From NCBI GenBank assembly GCA_019242465.1, contig JAFAVL010000644.1, positions 1 to 8,192 on the forward strand: 8,192 nt of DNA. Reading direction: 5' to 3'. A model generated the notes under the pieces. That model did not search any database. It was not told where the DNA came from and saw nothing but the letters and a program-made list of their open reading frames with translations. Origin of the DNA: Chroococcidiopsidaceae cyanobacterium CP_BM_RX_35 (lineage in GTDB: Bacteria; Cyanobacteriota; Cyanobacteriia; Cyanobacteriales; Chroococcidiopsidaceae). This document shows positions 1 to 5,739 of the stretch, one piece after another. Every line of letters begins with the position of its first letter. Positions within the stretch are counted from its first letter, which is position 1. The position numbers and the translations under genes are program-made.

Positions 1-206
1 TTAAGGGGATTGCTGTGACAGAAATTGCAGTAGCTAAGCTCAAACACTTCAGCACGACTTAGAATCCTCAGTTTGCTTAAGAGTTAGTCTTCTAATCCAG
101 GGTTTAGCACTGTGTTGCGGTTCAGTGATGTGTAGAAGCTGCTCGTCCACCGAGCTAAGAGAGTTCAACCTAAGCTTTAGCACCTAGTAAAGAAACTCTC
201 AAGCAG

Positions 207-580
207 GCGAAAATATAGGGTTGGTGCAACCAGGTGCAACGAGCGTGTATGTGACTTTTGTCAACCCCAGTTTCGCCCCTTTTTGATAAGTAATACAAAT
301 CATAACTTGGCCGAGAAGAGTACAAACTAGGCAAAGTCTCCTGAAAATATCTACCTAAGCATGAGGTATTGACCCATGCTACTCGTCATCCTCCAACTTC
401 CGTTTTCGGCAATGATACATTCTCGCTCTCTACTGCTTCCCGATAGATATATTGGCAAAACTTATCGTTCAGGCAAAAAAGTGGGTGTTAGAGGAAAGAG
501 TGATTCTGAAGCTAAAAGCTATACAGCGCGGTAGTTTCAGCGATAGGCTGCACTTGGTTGCACGAACCCTATATTTCCGC
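207..580. mobile_element. MITE-like non-autonomous element with 34-bp terminal inverted repeats
   Basis: The segments 207-240 and 547-580 are inverted copies of each other, 30 of 34 positions matching, with core AGGGTTSGTGCAACCA. They bound about 306 bp with no open frame of useful length, so this looks like a miniature inverted-repeat element or a decayed insertion sequence. The exact ends are uncertain. If the element is taken as 217-570, it is flanked on both sides by ATAT (213-216 and 571-574), which would be a 4-bp target duplication, but ATAT is its own reverse complement and could equally be part of the inverted repeat. A palindrome TGACTTTTGTCA lies inside at 252-263. The family of the mobilising transposase is not recognised. 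Confidence 0.6.
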
Positions 581-581
581 C

Positions 582-746
582 ATGAAGCTGCTTCTAGTAA
601 ATTTTGCGGTATCGGTCAATTTGATTAACGAAACTGCAAATAAGCTACTAGAAAGTGTTGTTCTATATCAGTTACCAGGGTGAGAAGACTCTACACAATA
701 ACCTAAATATCATAGTTCTGGATGAGGAAGGCTATTAAAGCCTGAT
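582..746 (+). repeat. 165-bp dispersed repeat, copy A
   Basis: This segment matches the reverse complement of 4007-4171 at 158 of 165 positions with no gaps; differences are at 614, 657, 674, 710, 724, 727 and 734. It has no open reading frame and has internal symmetry: TTCTAGTA (592-599) pairs with TACTAGAA (647-654), and AGGCT (729-733) pairs with AGCCT (739-743). It has no terminal inverted repeats, so it is not an ordinary MITE. Its left edge lies 1 bp from the right end of the 207-580 element. It could be a structured non-coding RNA, a fragment of a larger mobile element, or a duplicated intergenic block. Confidence 0.85.
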
Positions 747-778
747 CAGGACTTACGCAAGGGACATATGAACAGGGG

Positions 779-978
779 AGCGTATCAAATTAATGTGAAA
801 CTGTATCAATTACACAACTACACCAGAGCAGTAAGAAACGCCTCTTACTGGCTTCTTAAGGGTCAAAAACGACCTTTCTGCTAGTGATCCAGCTTTCAAA
901 GTCAACATTAAGTCTTTCTTCTACAGTCGAGAGAATTTTTGCCACTACTATGCTTGTTTCACAATAATTTGATACGCT
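779..978. mobile_element. 200-bp element bounded by 23-bp inverted repeats
   Basis: Positions 779-801 and 956-978 are inverted copies with one mismatch (outer sequence AGCGTATCAAATTAA). The repeat may extend imperfectly to 776 and 981. The interior has no plausible gene and holds two hairpins: CAGTAAGA/TCTTACTG with a 6-base loop (829-850), and AAGGGTC/GACCTTT with a 6-base loop (858-877) followed by TTTCTG. The layout fits a MITE. No convincing target duplication was found. The right end stops 5 bp before the ATG at 984, so this element supplies the immediate 5' flank of the next gene. Confidence 0.6.
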
Positions 979-983
979 TCCAG

Positions 984-1259
984 ATGCATGAGCACAAAAT
1001 TGAAATTCAACGTGACCAACAGTTGGTCTTCAAGTCAAATCGCGGCTCGACTGTGCGCTCCGATGACCTCTCGCAGCTGGAAAACATGGAGAGACAACTG
1101 ACTGGCACGATTCATGACTTACAGCATCAGCTTGAGGTGCAACGCCAACAAGAAGCAGCCAGACTGGAAGCCATTCGATTAGAAACCCAAAGAAAGCTAG
1201 CTCAAACAAGAGAAATCGAATCACAACAAAGAGGTCACGGTCATGGGTTTGCTCGGTAG
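984..1259 (+). CDS. small coiled-coil protein of unknown function
   Basis: The 91-residue product is highly polar and rich in Gln, Glu and Arg. Residues about 26-85 have the heptad-like pattern and lack of Gly/Pro expected of a long alpha-helical coiled coil, and the tail is Arg/Gly/His-rich. No family is recognised. The ATG at 984 was chosen because the only upstream in-frame start is a TTG at 939 whose first codons would lie inside the inverted repeat at 956-978. Neither start has a strong ribosome binding site. The 3' end overlaps the membrane protein at 1243 by 17 bp, implying translational coupling, so the two probably work together, perhaps as a cytoplasmic partner and its membrane anchor. 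The gene could be a 5'-truncated remnant, since a repeat element abuts its start. Confidence 0.5.
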   Translation: MHEHKIEIQRDQQLVFKSNRGSTVRSDDLSQLENMERQLTGTIHDLQHQLEVQRQQEAARLEAIRLETQRKLAQTREIESQQRGHGHGFAR

Positions 1260-1797
1260 AATTTTGCAGAAGCTTTATCTGATAGGATTGACAATCATTA
1301 AAGCCAGTCGGGTTGATGGCACGTATGAAAACCAGATGCTTGTTTGGATAGTAAATAGTTTAACAATCCTGGCTCTGGTTGGAGGTTTTGTCCTGACTTT
1401 GTCGGCGCTCGTTTGGGCGATGAGTCTAGAAATCTTTGTGAAAGCATTGCTGCTTGCCTATTTGTTAGCCTGGCTCTGGTCAAAATTTGGTCAGCAGTTC
1501 ACGAGTTTTGCACAAGAACTGTATTTGATGGGTGCGACAGTCGGTTATACAGTCCTCACTGGAGCCGACATCCAAATCCAAAGGATGCCATGGGCAGATG
1601 GCAAGGCACTTTTGGTGTACTGGACATGCTTGTTAATTTTGGGAGTAATTATCTGGGGCATTACAGTACGTCACACCACTCGATTAGCCGGAGAGCCGCA
1701 AAAAATAGAATATAAACAACATTTCCGCTCGACCAAAGTTACAAAAAAAATCTCGACACTAGAGCAAGCACAGGTTTATCTAAAGAGAATGAAATGA
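1243..1797 (+). CDS. three-segment integral membrane protein of unknown function
   Basis: The product has 184 residues. Hydrophobic segments lie at about residues 34-59, 63-80 and 122-141; a further amphipathic stretch lies at 2-20. The tail after residue 145 is hydrophilic and basic (Lys/Arg-rich), so it is probably cytoplasmic. The start is well supported by AGAGG at 1230-1234, 8 bases before the ATG. It overlaps the end of the coiled-coil gene in another frame, which indicates one transcript. No catalytic motif or known family is visible, and no substrate can be proposed. The codon pattern and the tight overlap argue that it is a real gene, not a chance frame. It converges on the TPR gene, with 49 bp between the two stop codons. 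Confidence 0.7.
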   Translation: MGLLGRILQKLYLIGLTIIKASRVDGTYENQMLVWIVNSLTILALVGGFVLTLSALVWAMSLEIFVKALLLAYLLAWLWSKFGQQFTSFAQELYLMGATVGYTVLTGADIQIQRMPWADGKALLVYWTCLLILGVIIWGITVRHTTRLAGEPQKIEYKQHFRSTKVTKKISTLEQAQVYLKRMK

Positions 1798-1846
1798 TGG
1801 AGCAATAGGCATTGCAATTAGAGTAGCCGGATAATCAGGAGTCCTC

Positions 1847-2779
1847 CTATTGAATTAGACGGCAGAACAAAATTCCCAGAATAACCGTTGATATCCCTGC
1901 GATGAGCCAACGATTTTTTCTGGTTTCTGTAGGAGTGAGTGTTAACTTCCCATAAGCATCTAGGGATAATAAAAAGGTGAAAATTGGCTGACTTGAAACG
2001 AGCGTGAAAACTAACAGCAGGTAGATTGCTCGCATTTGCGGAATCAGTAGTACCCACCTTCGAGGACCCACGGTCATCTGGGAACACTGTTGCTCGAGGT
2101 TCAGAATAAATCGATAGAAGCCACTGCGAGCTTTCAGCGCTTCCACTAGTCCTTGCCTTGCCCACTCAAAGTCAGGTTTCAGCCGGAGAGCCTCCCGGAA
2201 ACTATCGAGGGCAGCAGGAATGTGACTACGGTGCAGGCAGATCCACCCGTAGACTGCATGGGCAAAGTGGCTATCCGGCGCGGCAGAGAGAACGGTTTGA
2301 ACGTCAGCTGCAGCCTTGGCTAAACGTCTCAATCGCATCAATGTCTGCATCCTCAGATTCATACAGCCAGTGTGTTTAGGGTTAAGTTGTAATCCTTGCT
2401 TGGCGCTAGCAAGTGCCGCGTCAAGTTGATTCTGGTCGTACTGAATAGCCGCCAGGCGGGAATAACAGTCGGGAGCTTCAGGAGTTAATCTGAGGGCTGC
2501 AACAATCGCAGCCTTAGCTGCTATAAGTTGCCCTTGCTCTCGCAGAATACCTGCCTTGATATAGTGAGACTCAGCGTAGTTGGGGGATAGACCAATCGCT
2601 TGCTCGATGGCGGCGAGCGCTGCTGCATATTGTTTCTGTTGCGCTAAGCAGAGGGCAAGTAGGTTATAACAAGCAGTGTTACCTGAGTCGATTGTCAGTA
2701 TTCGTTGCAGTTCTTGGATTGCTAGCTCATATTGTTGTTGCGCGTAGAACAACTGCGCCCGCTCAAAATAACTTGCCAT
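1847..2779 (-). CDS. tetratricopeptide repeat protein with C-terminal membrane tail
   Basis: The 310-residue product begins with about six 34-residue TPR units (residues about 2-33, 34-67, 68-101, 102-135, 136-169 and 170-203), each with the usual A, Y/L, G/A and A positions and several ending in the typical LxPxx turn. TPR arrays form a curved helical surface that binds partner proteins. After a linker at 204-248 there are two hydrophobic segments, about 250-271 and 290-308. The repeat domain is therefore tethered to a membrane, probably on the cytoplasmic side because no signal peptide precedes it. TPR scaffolds with membrane tails are common in cyanobacteria, but the sequence does not show the partner. 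No clear Shine-Dalgarno sequence precedes the ATG. The gene stands alone on its strand; the TGAC-N4-GTCA cluster begins about 170 bp upstream of its start and may control it. Confidence 0.88.
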   Translation of the reverse strand: MASYFERAQLFYAQQQYELAIQELQRILTIDSGNTACYNLLALCLAQQKQYAAALAAIEQAIGLSPNYAESHYIKAGILREQGQLIAAKAAIVAALRLTPEAPDCYSRLAAIQYDQNQLDAALASAKQGLQLNPKHTGCMNLRMQTLMRLRRLAKAAADVQTVLSAAPDSHFAHAVYGWICLHRSHIPAALDSFREALRLKPDFEWARQGLVEALKARSGFYRFILNLEQQCSQMTVGPRRWVLLIPQMRAIYLLLVFTLVSSQPIFTFLLSLDAYGKLTLTPTETRKNRWLIAGISTVILGILFCRLIQ

Positions 2780-2947
2780 AGGGGGTTGGGAGATTATTTG
2801 AGATAGTCGAGGATGTCAAATCAAAACCATCAGCTTTTAGCAATCTCAGGGCTGAGTTTTTTAACAACTGCACTCTCCTAACAATGGAGTGTTAAGAGGA
2901 GATCATAAGGTTCAAGAGTCTGATCAAAATAGCAACAGGTTTAAATG

Positions 2948-3011
2948 TGACGAAAGTTATATATCTAAACATGACTAAAGTCATGCTCAAAAAGATACAT
3001 GACTTTTATCA
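2948..3011. promoter_or_regulatory. cluster of three TGAC-N4-GTCA operator-like sites
   Basis: Three imperfect copies of a 12-bp inverted repeat start at 2948 (TGACGAAAGTTA), 2972 (TGACTAAAGTCA, a perfect 16-bp palindrome when CA/TG flanks are included, 2970-2985) and 3000 (TGACTTTTATCA). Spacing between starts is 24 and 28 bp. A near-identical cluster precedes the mannosyltransferase gene at 5331. Small dyads with a 4-bp centre resemble sites for dimeric response regulators of the NarL/LuxR class, but no regulator is identified here. The possible targets are the TPR gene (upstream, - strand) and the putative small RNA (+ strand). Confidence 0.55.
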
Positions 3012-3143
3012 TAGACAAACTTCTTACCTATTACACTTGTGGTAAGTAATTGAGAGTGTTAGCATTTGCCTGAACGTTGATTAGCGTTCATCCTATACTA
3101 CAGAGTAGCAATTAACCCTCTATTACTCCTCGGAGGGTTTTTC
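3012..3143 (+). ncRNA. candidate small RNA ending in an intrinsic terminator
   Basis: Three hairpins follow one another on the + strand: CTTACC/GGTAAG (3023-3046), TGAACG/CGTTCA (3071-3090) and the terminator AACCCTC/GAGGGTT with a T-run (3114-3142). No open frame lies upstream that the terminator could serve; the nearest upstream gene points the other way. That leaves a short non-coding transcript beginning near the TGAC-N4-GTCA sites as the simplest explanation. The 5' end and promoter were not resolved, and no known RNA family was recognised. Confidence 0.4.
3114..3142 (+). terminator. rho-independent terminator
   Basis: AACCCTC (3114-3120) and GAGGGTT (3133-3139) form a 7-bp stem around a 12-base loop. 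A run of five T bases overlaps the end of the stem (3138-3142). It is oriented for + strand transcription. Confidence 0.7.
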
Positions 3144-3516
3144 CATTATTACCTGAGTTGAAGAGCGAGCTGTAAAGTCTGGCGTGATGATTACTGAGCA
3201 GAGGTCTTCGTCCAAAAACGGCTCCCTACTGCCTTCAACTTGGAGCTACCAGTGCCAAACGGGACACAAGGGAACAGATTATTATCCGGCACCAGAGTTG
3301 AAATGCTGTCATTTGCCAGCGCAAAATTAACCAGAGGCTAAAATCTTTGCGGCAGGCACTGTCCGCCTTATGTTGGTAGCCTAATCAACCATCTTAATGA
3401 GAATTCAGACACTTGATTCCCCGTTTAACGTTGCTCATTCTCATGAAGTTTTGAGTTGTCCAATCCATACTACAAATCCGATAAATTTGCTCTGCTCCCT
3501 AAAAAGCTATTCGTTG

Positions 3517-3545
3517 TTGTGCTCTTTAATCAAATCGCATATACT
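3517..3545 (+). promoter_or_regulatory. putative sigma-70 type promoter of the small exported protein gene
   Basis: A -35-like TTGTGC (3517-3522) and a -10-like TATACT (3540-3545) are separated by 17 bp. Transcription would start near 3552, giving a leader of about 20 bases that still contains the GAGG ribosome binding site (3562-3565) of the gene at 3574. Confidence 0.4.
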
Positions 3546-3573
3546 CGACTCAATCGATTCTGAGGCTTGAGTC

Positions 3574-3876
3574 ATGAAAAGAGACACATTAACTTGGCTT
3601 GGCTGCTCTGGCTCTTTAGCATTTATGATGCTGACTGGCAACGCCGCCAAGGCTAGCACAATACCTTCCCAGGATGCTGGATTCGGTCCAACAGCAACCA
3701 CTACCCAAACTGTCAAAGCACCCCTTTCCCATGGGAATTCCCAATTTGCTGCTCTAGACCCCAACAGTGACAGAATTGGCGATCTAGCGATTGCCAAATT
3801 TGGCTGCGACTGTCCTAGTTGCCGCAATAAGATAGTGTCGCTGCTGCAAAATGGTACTTTAACCCTTCCTAATTAA
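3574..3876 (+). CDS. small exported protein with a C-terminal CDCPSC motif
   Basis: The product has 100 residues. The N-terminus reads as a Sec signal peptide: MKR, a hydrophobic core at about 7-21, then an AKA|S cleavage site after residue about 27. The mature part is Thr/Ser/Pro-rich and disordered-looking up to about residue 62. It ends in a compact segment with Cys-Asp-Cys-Pro-Ser-Cys at residues 78-83, followed by a short helix-like stretch. The clustered cysteines could bind a metal or form disulfides; this is inference. GAGG at 3562-3565 lies 8 bases before the ATG, and a promoter-like pair is just upstream, so the start is well supported. The gene is monocistronic. A hairpin at 3892-3937 follows the stop but lacks a T-run. 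No family name is assigned. Confidence 0.65.
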   Translation: MKRDTLTWLGCSGSLAFMMLTGNAAKASTIPSQDAGFGPTATTTQTVKAPLSHGNSQFAALDPNSDRIGDLAIAKFGCDCPSCRNKIVSLLQNGTLTLPN

Positions 3877-3891
3877 GTTGAATACATACAA

Positions 3892-3937
3892 TTGAGTCGG
3901 AGAGGAAACTTAGCTATTGTTACTTACCTCGGCTCAA
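3892..3937 (+). other. stem-loop downstream of the small exported protein gene
   Basis: TTGAGTCG (3892-3899) pairs with CGGCTCAA (3930-3937) with one G-U pair, and AGG/CCT can extend the stem after a bulge. No T-run follows, so it may stabilise the 3' end and is not a clear terminator. Confidence 0.3.
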
Positions 3938-4006
3938 CGCTTTCAACCCCTGCCCAAGTCCTAACTGAACAATTTAAGTTTTAACAAATTTTGTAGTGCA
4001 GGTAGA

Positions 4007-4171
4007 ATCAGGCTTTAAGAGCCTTTCTTATCCAGAACTATGTTATTTAGGTTATTGTGTAGAGTCTTCTCACCCTGGCAACTGATATAGAACAATACTT
4101 TCTAGTAGCTTATTTGCAGTTTCGTTAATCAAATTGACGGATACCGCAAAATTTACTAGAAGCAGCTTCAT
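4007..4171 (-). repeat. 165-bp dispersed repeat, copy B (inverted)
   Basis: This is the inverted partner of 582-746 with 7 mismatches in 165 bp. It ends 35 bp before the last codon of the ABC ATPase gene, so transcription of that gene on the - strand would run into it. On the + strand the AGGCT/AGCCT stem at 4010-4024 is followed by TTCTTA, a weak terminator-like arrangement. The two copies enclose about 3.26 kb carrying four genes. Confidence 0.85.
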
Positions 4172-4206
4172 ATTGACAGCCCAGCCAACTGGAATCCAAC
4201 CAGCAC

Positions 4207-4932
4207 TTATCTTCTTAGTACCCCATCTTCTAAATAAGCAACTCGGTCGGCTACATCCACTAAACGAGGAGCGTGTGTCACCATCAGTACGGTACAGCCC
4301 CCTTCCTTTGACAACTGGCGCAGTAGCGAAATCACATTGTGCCCACTTTGAGAGTCTAGGGCAGCGGTCGGCTCATCTGCCATAATTAACCGTGGATTAC
4401 CAGCTAAAGCTCGGGCGATCGCCACTCGTTGCTTCTGTCCTCCAGACAGATCTCCTGGCTTTTGGTGTGCTTTGTCCGCTAATCCCACCTGTTCTAGTAG
4501 CATCTGCGTCTGATGTCGCGCTGCTCTACCCCGAATGCCTTTAATATCTAAGATTAACCCCACGTTCTCTGCTGCTGAGAGAGCTGGAAACAGGTTAAAA
4601 CCCTGAAAAATAAACCCGATGTTGTGTAGTCGGAACTGGGCTAGCTTCTGTTTAGAAAGCTTTGTAATTTCTTCCTCAAAGAGAAATACACTGCCCTCTG
4701 TCGGGGTGAGAATCCCGGCTAGGATAGACAATAAAGTGGTTTTGCCAGAGCCAGAAGGTCCCATCAGAATTTGGATATCGCCTTGTTGAACCTGTAAATT
4801 AATACTTTTTAGAGCTTGAAAGCTCCCGGCTTTTGATTGATACGCCATTCCTACTCCTATGGCAGTAATGGCTCTGGCTTTAGCTTTAGTTCTGGTTCTA
4901 TTATCTGTAAGCAGAGTTAGAGAACTCTCCAT
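4207..4932 (-). CDS. ABC exporter ATP-binding subunit, DevA/LolD/MacB type
   Basis: The 241-residue product is a complete nucleotide-binding domain: Walker A GPSGSGKT (58-65), Q-loop Gln110, signature LSGGQ (162-166), Walker B LIMADE (182-187), D-loop ALD (191-193) and switch His220. The MGPSGSGKTTLL context and the short length place it with the DevA/LolD/MacB ATPases, which energise a FtsX-like permease and a periplasmic adaptor to move lipids, glycolipids or lipoproteins outward. In cyanobacteria these genes usually sit in a devB-devC-devA order. Here no adaptor or permease gene lies within 800 bp on either side, so this copy is solitary and must borrow partners or be a relic; all motifs are intact. 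The ATG at 4932 keeps the first beta-strand. An internal ATG at residue 29 has a better AGGAG upstream but would lose that strand. Confidence 0.9.
   Translation of the reverse strand: MESSLTLLTDNRTRTKAKARAITAIGVGMAYQSKAGSFQALKSINLQVQQGDIQILMGPSGSGKTTLLSILAGILTPTEGSVFLFEEEITKLSKQKLAQFRLHNIGFIFQGFNLFPALSAAENVGLILDIKGIRGRAARHQTQMLLEQVGLADKAHQKPGDLSGGQKQRVAIARALAGNPRLIMADEPTAALDSQSGHNVISLLRQLSKEGGCTVLMVTHAPRLVDVADRVAYLEDGVLRR
4415..4422. repeat. HIP1 octamer GCGATCGC
   Basis: This is the highly iterated palindrome characteristic of many cyanobacterial genomes. It lies inside the ABC ATPase gene and is the only exact copy seen in the window. It supports the cyanobacterial assignment. Confidence 0.8.
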
Positions 4933-5330
4933 ATCCCTTACTAAATTATCTCTAAGGTGAACTTTCTCGCTTCCGAATCATGCTTAAGAGCCAAATAAAT
5001 TTGAGAGAAAGTGGTATTTCAAAAGTTTCTAAGACTTCATATCCAGAGAAATTATAAGTTAAAATACTATTCTAGCTTAGTTCAACTACTAGCAATTTAA
5101 TCTGTTAAAATAAACATAAAAACTGGTTTGAACTCTTGCCATTTATACTAATACCAATGTTGAGATGAATTTAGTAGTATTGGCAAAGCCAGCAAATAAC
5201 TATCATTGTTTTACTTTACTCGAATTTTTCTAACAATTAGCTTAATCAAGCTAATTAAGATTCTGACTAATAGTTGTCTACTAGTTGCCTATACTCCAAA
5301 ATTATAGGAGTTGCAGTTTGCCCACGCCAG

Positions 5331-5389
5331 TGAAAAAAGTCATGAAATCAATAGTGACTTAGGTATGGCATCCCTTATGACGAAAGTCA
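5331..5389. promoter_or_regulatory. second cluster of three TGAC-N4-GTCA operator-like sites
   Basis: Copies start at 5331 (TGAAAAAAGTCA), 5355 (TGACTTAGGTAT) and 5378 (TGACGAAAGTCA, followed by TGG). Spacing between starts is 24 and 23 bp, close to the 24/28 bp of the cluster at 2948. The last copy lies 14 bp upstream of the -35-like TTGTCA at 5404. It is the best candidate for control of the mannosyltransferase gene. Confidence 0.55.
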
Positions 5390-5403
5390 TGGTTGAAAAA
5401 AAA

Positions 5404-5434
5404 TTGTCAAATTGGCTGATCTTAGTTTTAAGAT
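5404..5434 (+). promoter_or_regulatory. possible promoter for the mannosyltransferase gene
   Basis: TTGTCA (5404-5409) and TAAGAT (5429-5434) are 19 bp apart, longer than the ideal 17. Weak spacing would fit a promoter that needs an activator bound at the adjacent dyad cluster. The leader to the ATG would be about 300 bases. Confidence 0.3.
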
Positions 5435-5621
5435 GCTAGAGGCAAGTGCAAATTCAAATCTGTACTATTGAGCCTGGTTAAAGTTAACTGAGTCTAACTA
5501 TTAGGCAGATTGTGAAATTTTCACTAGTTGTTGTGATTCTGAATCAGCTCATGCCTAGAATAATAGTAGAGATATTAACTCGTTATAATTTTAAAACATC
5601 CCCTAGTACCATGACCAAAAC

Positions 5622-5685
5622 AATTCGCAATTCGAAATTCGCAATTAAAGAGGGTAGAAGCCCCCACCGAATGCAATTGCGAATT
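5622..5685. repeat. AATTCGCAATT direct and inverted repeat stem-loop
   Basis: AATTCGCAATT occurs twice directly (5622-5632, 5636-5646) and once inverted (AATTGCGAATT, 5675-5685), so either direct copy can form a perfect 11-bp stem with the third. The loop contains GGG/CCC that could pair further. Such iterated palindromes are typical of cyanobacterial intergenic DNA. It lies about 55 bp before the mannosyltransferase start, inside its presumed leader. Confidence 0.7.
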
Positions 5686-5728
5686 GCAGCGCAGCGTTTG
5701 CCTGCTTATTTGTTTTTAGCTTGATTTT

Positions 5729-5733
5729 AGGAG
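5729..5733 (+). promoter_or_regulatory. ribosome binding site AGGAG
   Basis: AGGAG ends 6 bases before the ATG at 5740 and fixes that codon as the start of the mannosyltransferase gene. Confidence 0.8.
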
Positions 5734-5739
5734 ATTAAA

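Larger units (their letters stand above)
2780..3573. other. long intergenic region with regulatory signals
   Basis: This 794-bp gap has no plausible protein gene on either strand. It holds three TGAC-N4-GTCA sites (2948-3011), a hairpin-rich stretch ending in an intrinsic terminator (3012-3142), and a promoter for the small exported protein (3517-3545). Between 3145 and 3450 there is only a short bulged hairpin (GCGGCAG/CTGTCCGC, about 3349-3366) and nothing else recognisable. Confidence 0.7.
4933..5511. other. AT-rich intergenic region between divergent genes
   Basis: No protein gene is evident. It contains a bulged stem-loop (GCCA plus ATACTA at 5138-5150 with TAGTATTGGC at 5175-5184), a perfect 9-bp stem with a 4-base loop (AATTAGCTT 5235-5243, AAGCTAATT 5248-5256) with no T-run, and the second TGAC-N4-GTCA cluster (5331-5389). 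The ATPase gene promoter must lie in the first part, but no clear -35/-10 pair was found. Confidence 0.6.

Noticed and set aside
3..62. Open frame from the left window edge ending in TAG at 60-62, possibly the end of an upstream gene
   Set aside because: Nineteen open codons are expected by chance and the residues match no family I recognise.
141..200. Short inverted repeats GCTCG/CGAGC (141-155) and GAGAGTT/AACTCTC (159-200)
   Set aside because: They are short and unlinked to any gene or element, within chance expectation for this length.
748..760. AGGACTTACGCAA as an insertion sequence end
   Set aside because: Similar strings occur at mobile element ends in cyanobacteria as far as I recall, but no matching inverted end or duplication was found here.
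1413..1715. 100-codon + frame overlapping the membrane protein gene
   Set aside because: It is a shadow frame of the 1243-1797 gene, with no ribosome binding site.
1802..1815. GCAAT-AGGC-ATTGC hairpin between the convergent genes as a terminator
   Set aside because: The stem is only 5 bp and no T-run follows.
2158..2379. 73-codon + frame antisense to the TPR gene
   Set aside because: The - strand TPR repeats are unambiguous; this is the antisense shadow.
3507..3827. 106-codon - frame overlapping the small exported protein
   Set aside because: The + strand frame has a promoter, ribosome binding site and signal peptide; the - frame has none of these.
5512..5524. GTGAAA-T-TTTCAC palindrome as an operator
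   Set aside because: It is an isolated AT-rich palindrome with no second copy and no clear position relative to a promoter.
5512..5724. 70-codon frame starting with GTG before the mannosyltransferase gene
   Set aside because: Much of it is translated AATTCGCAATT repeat, it has no ribosome binding site, and its composition is not protein-like.
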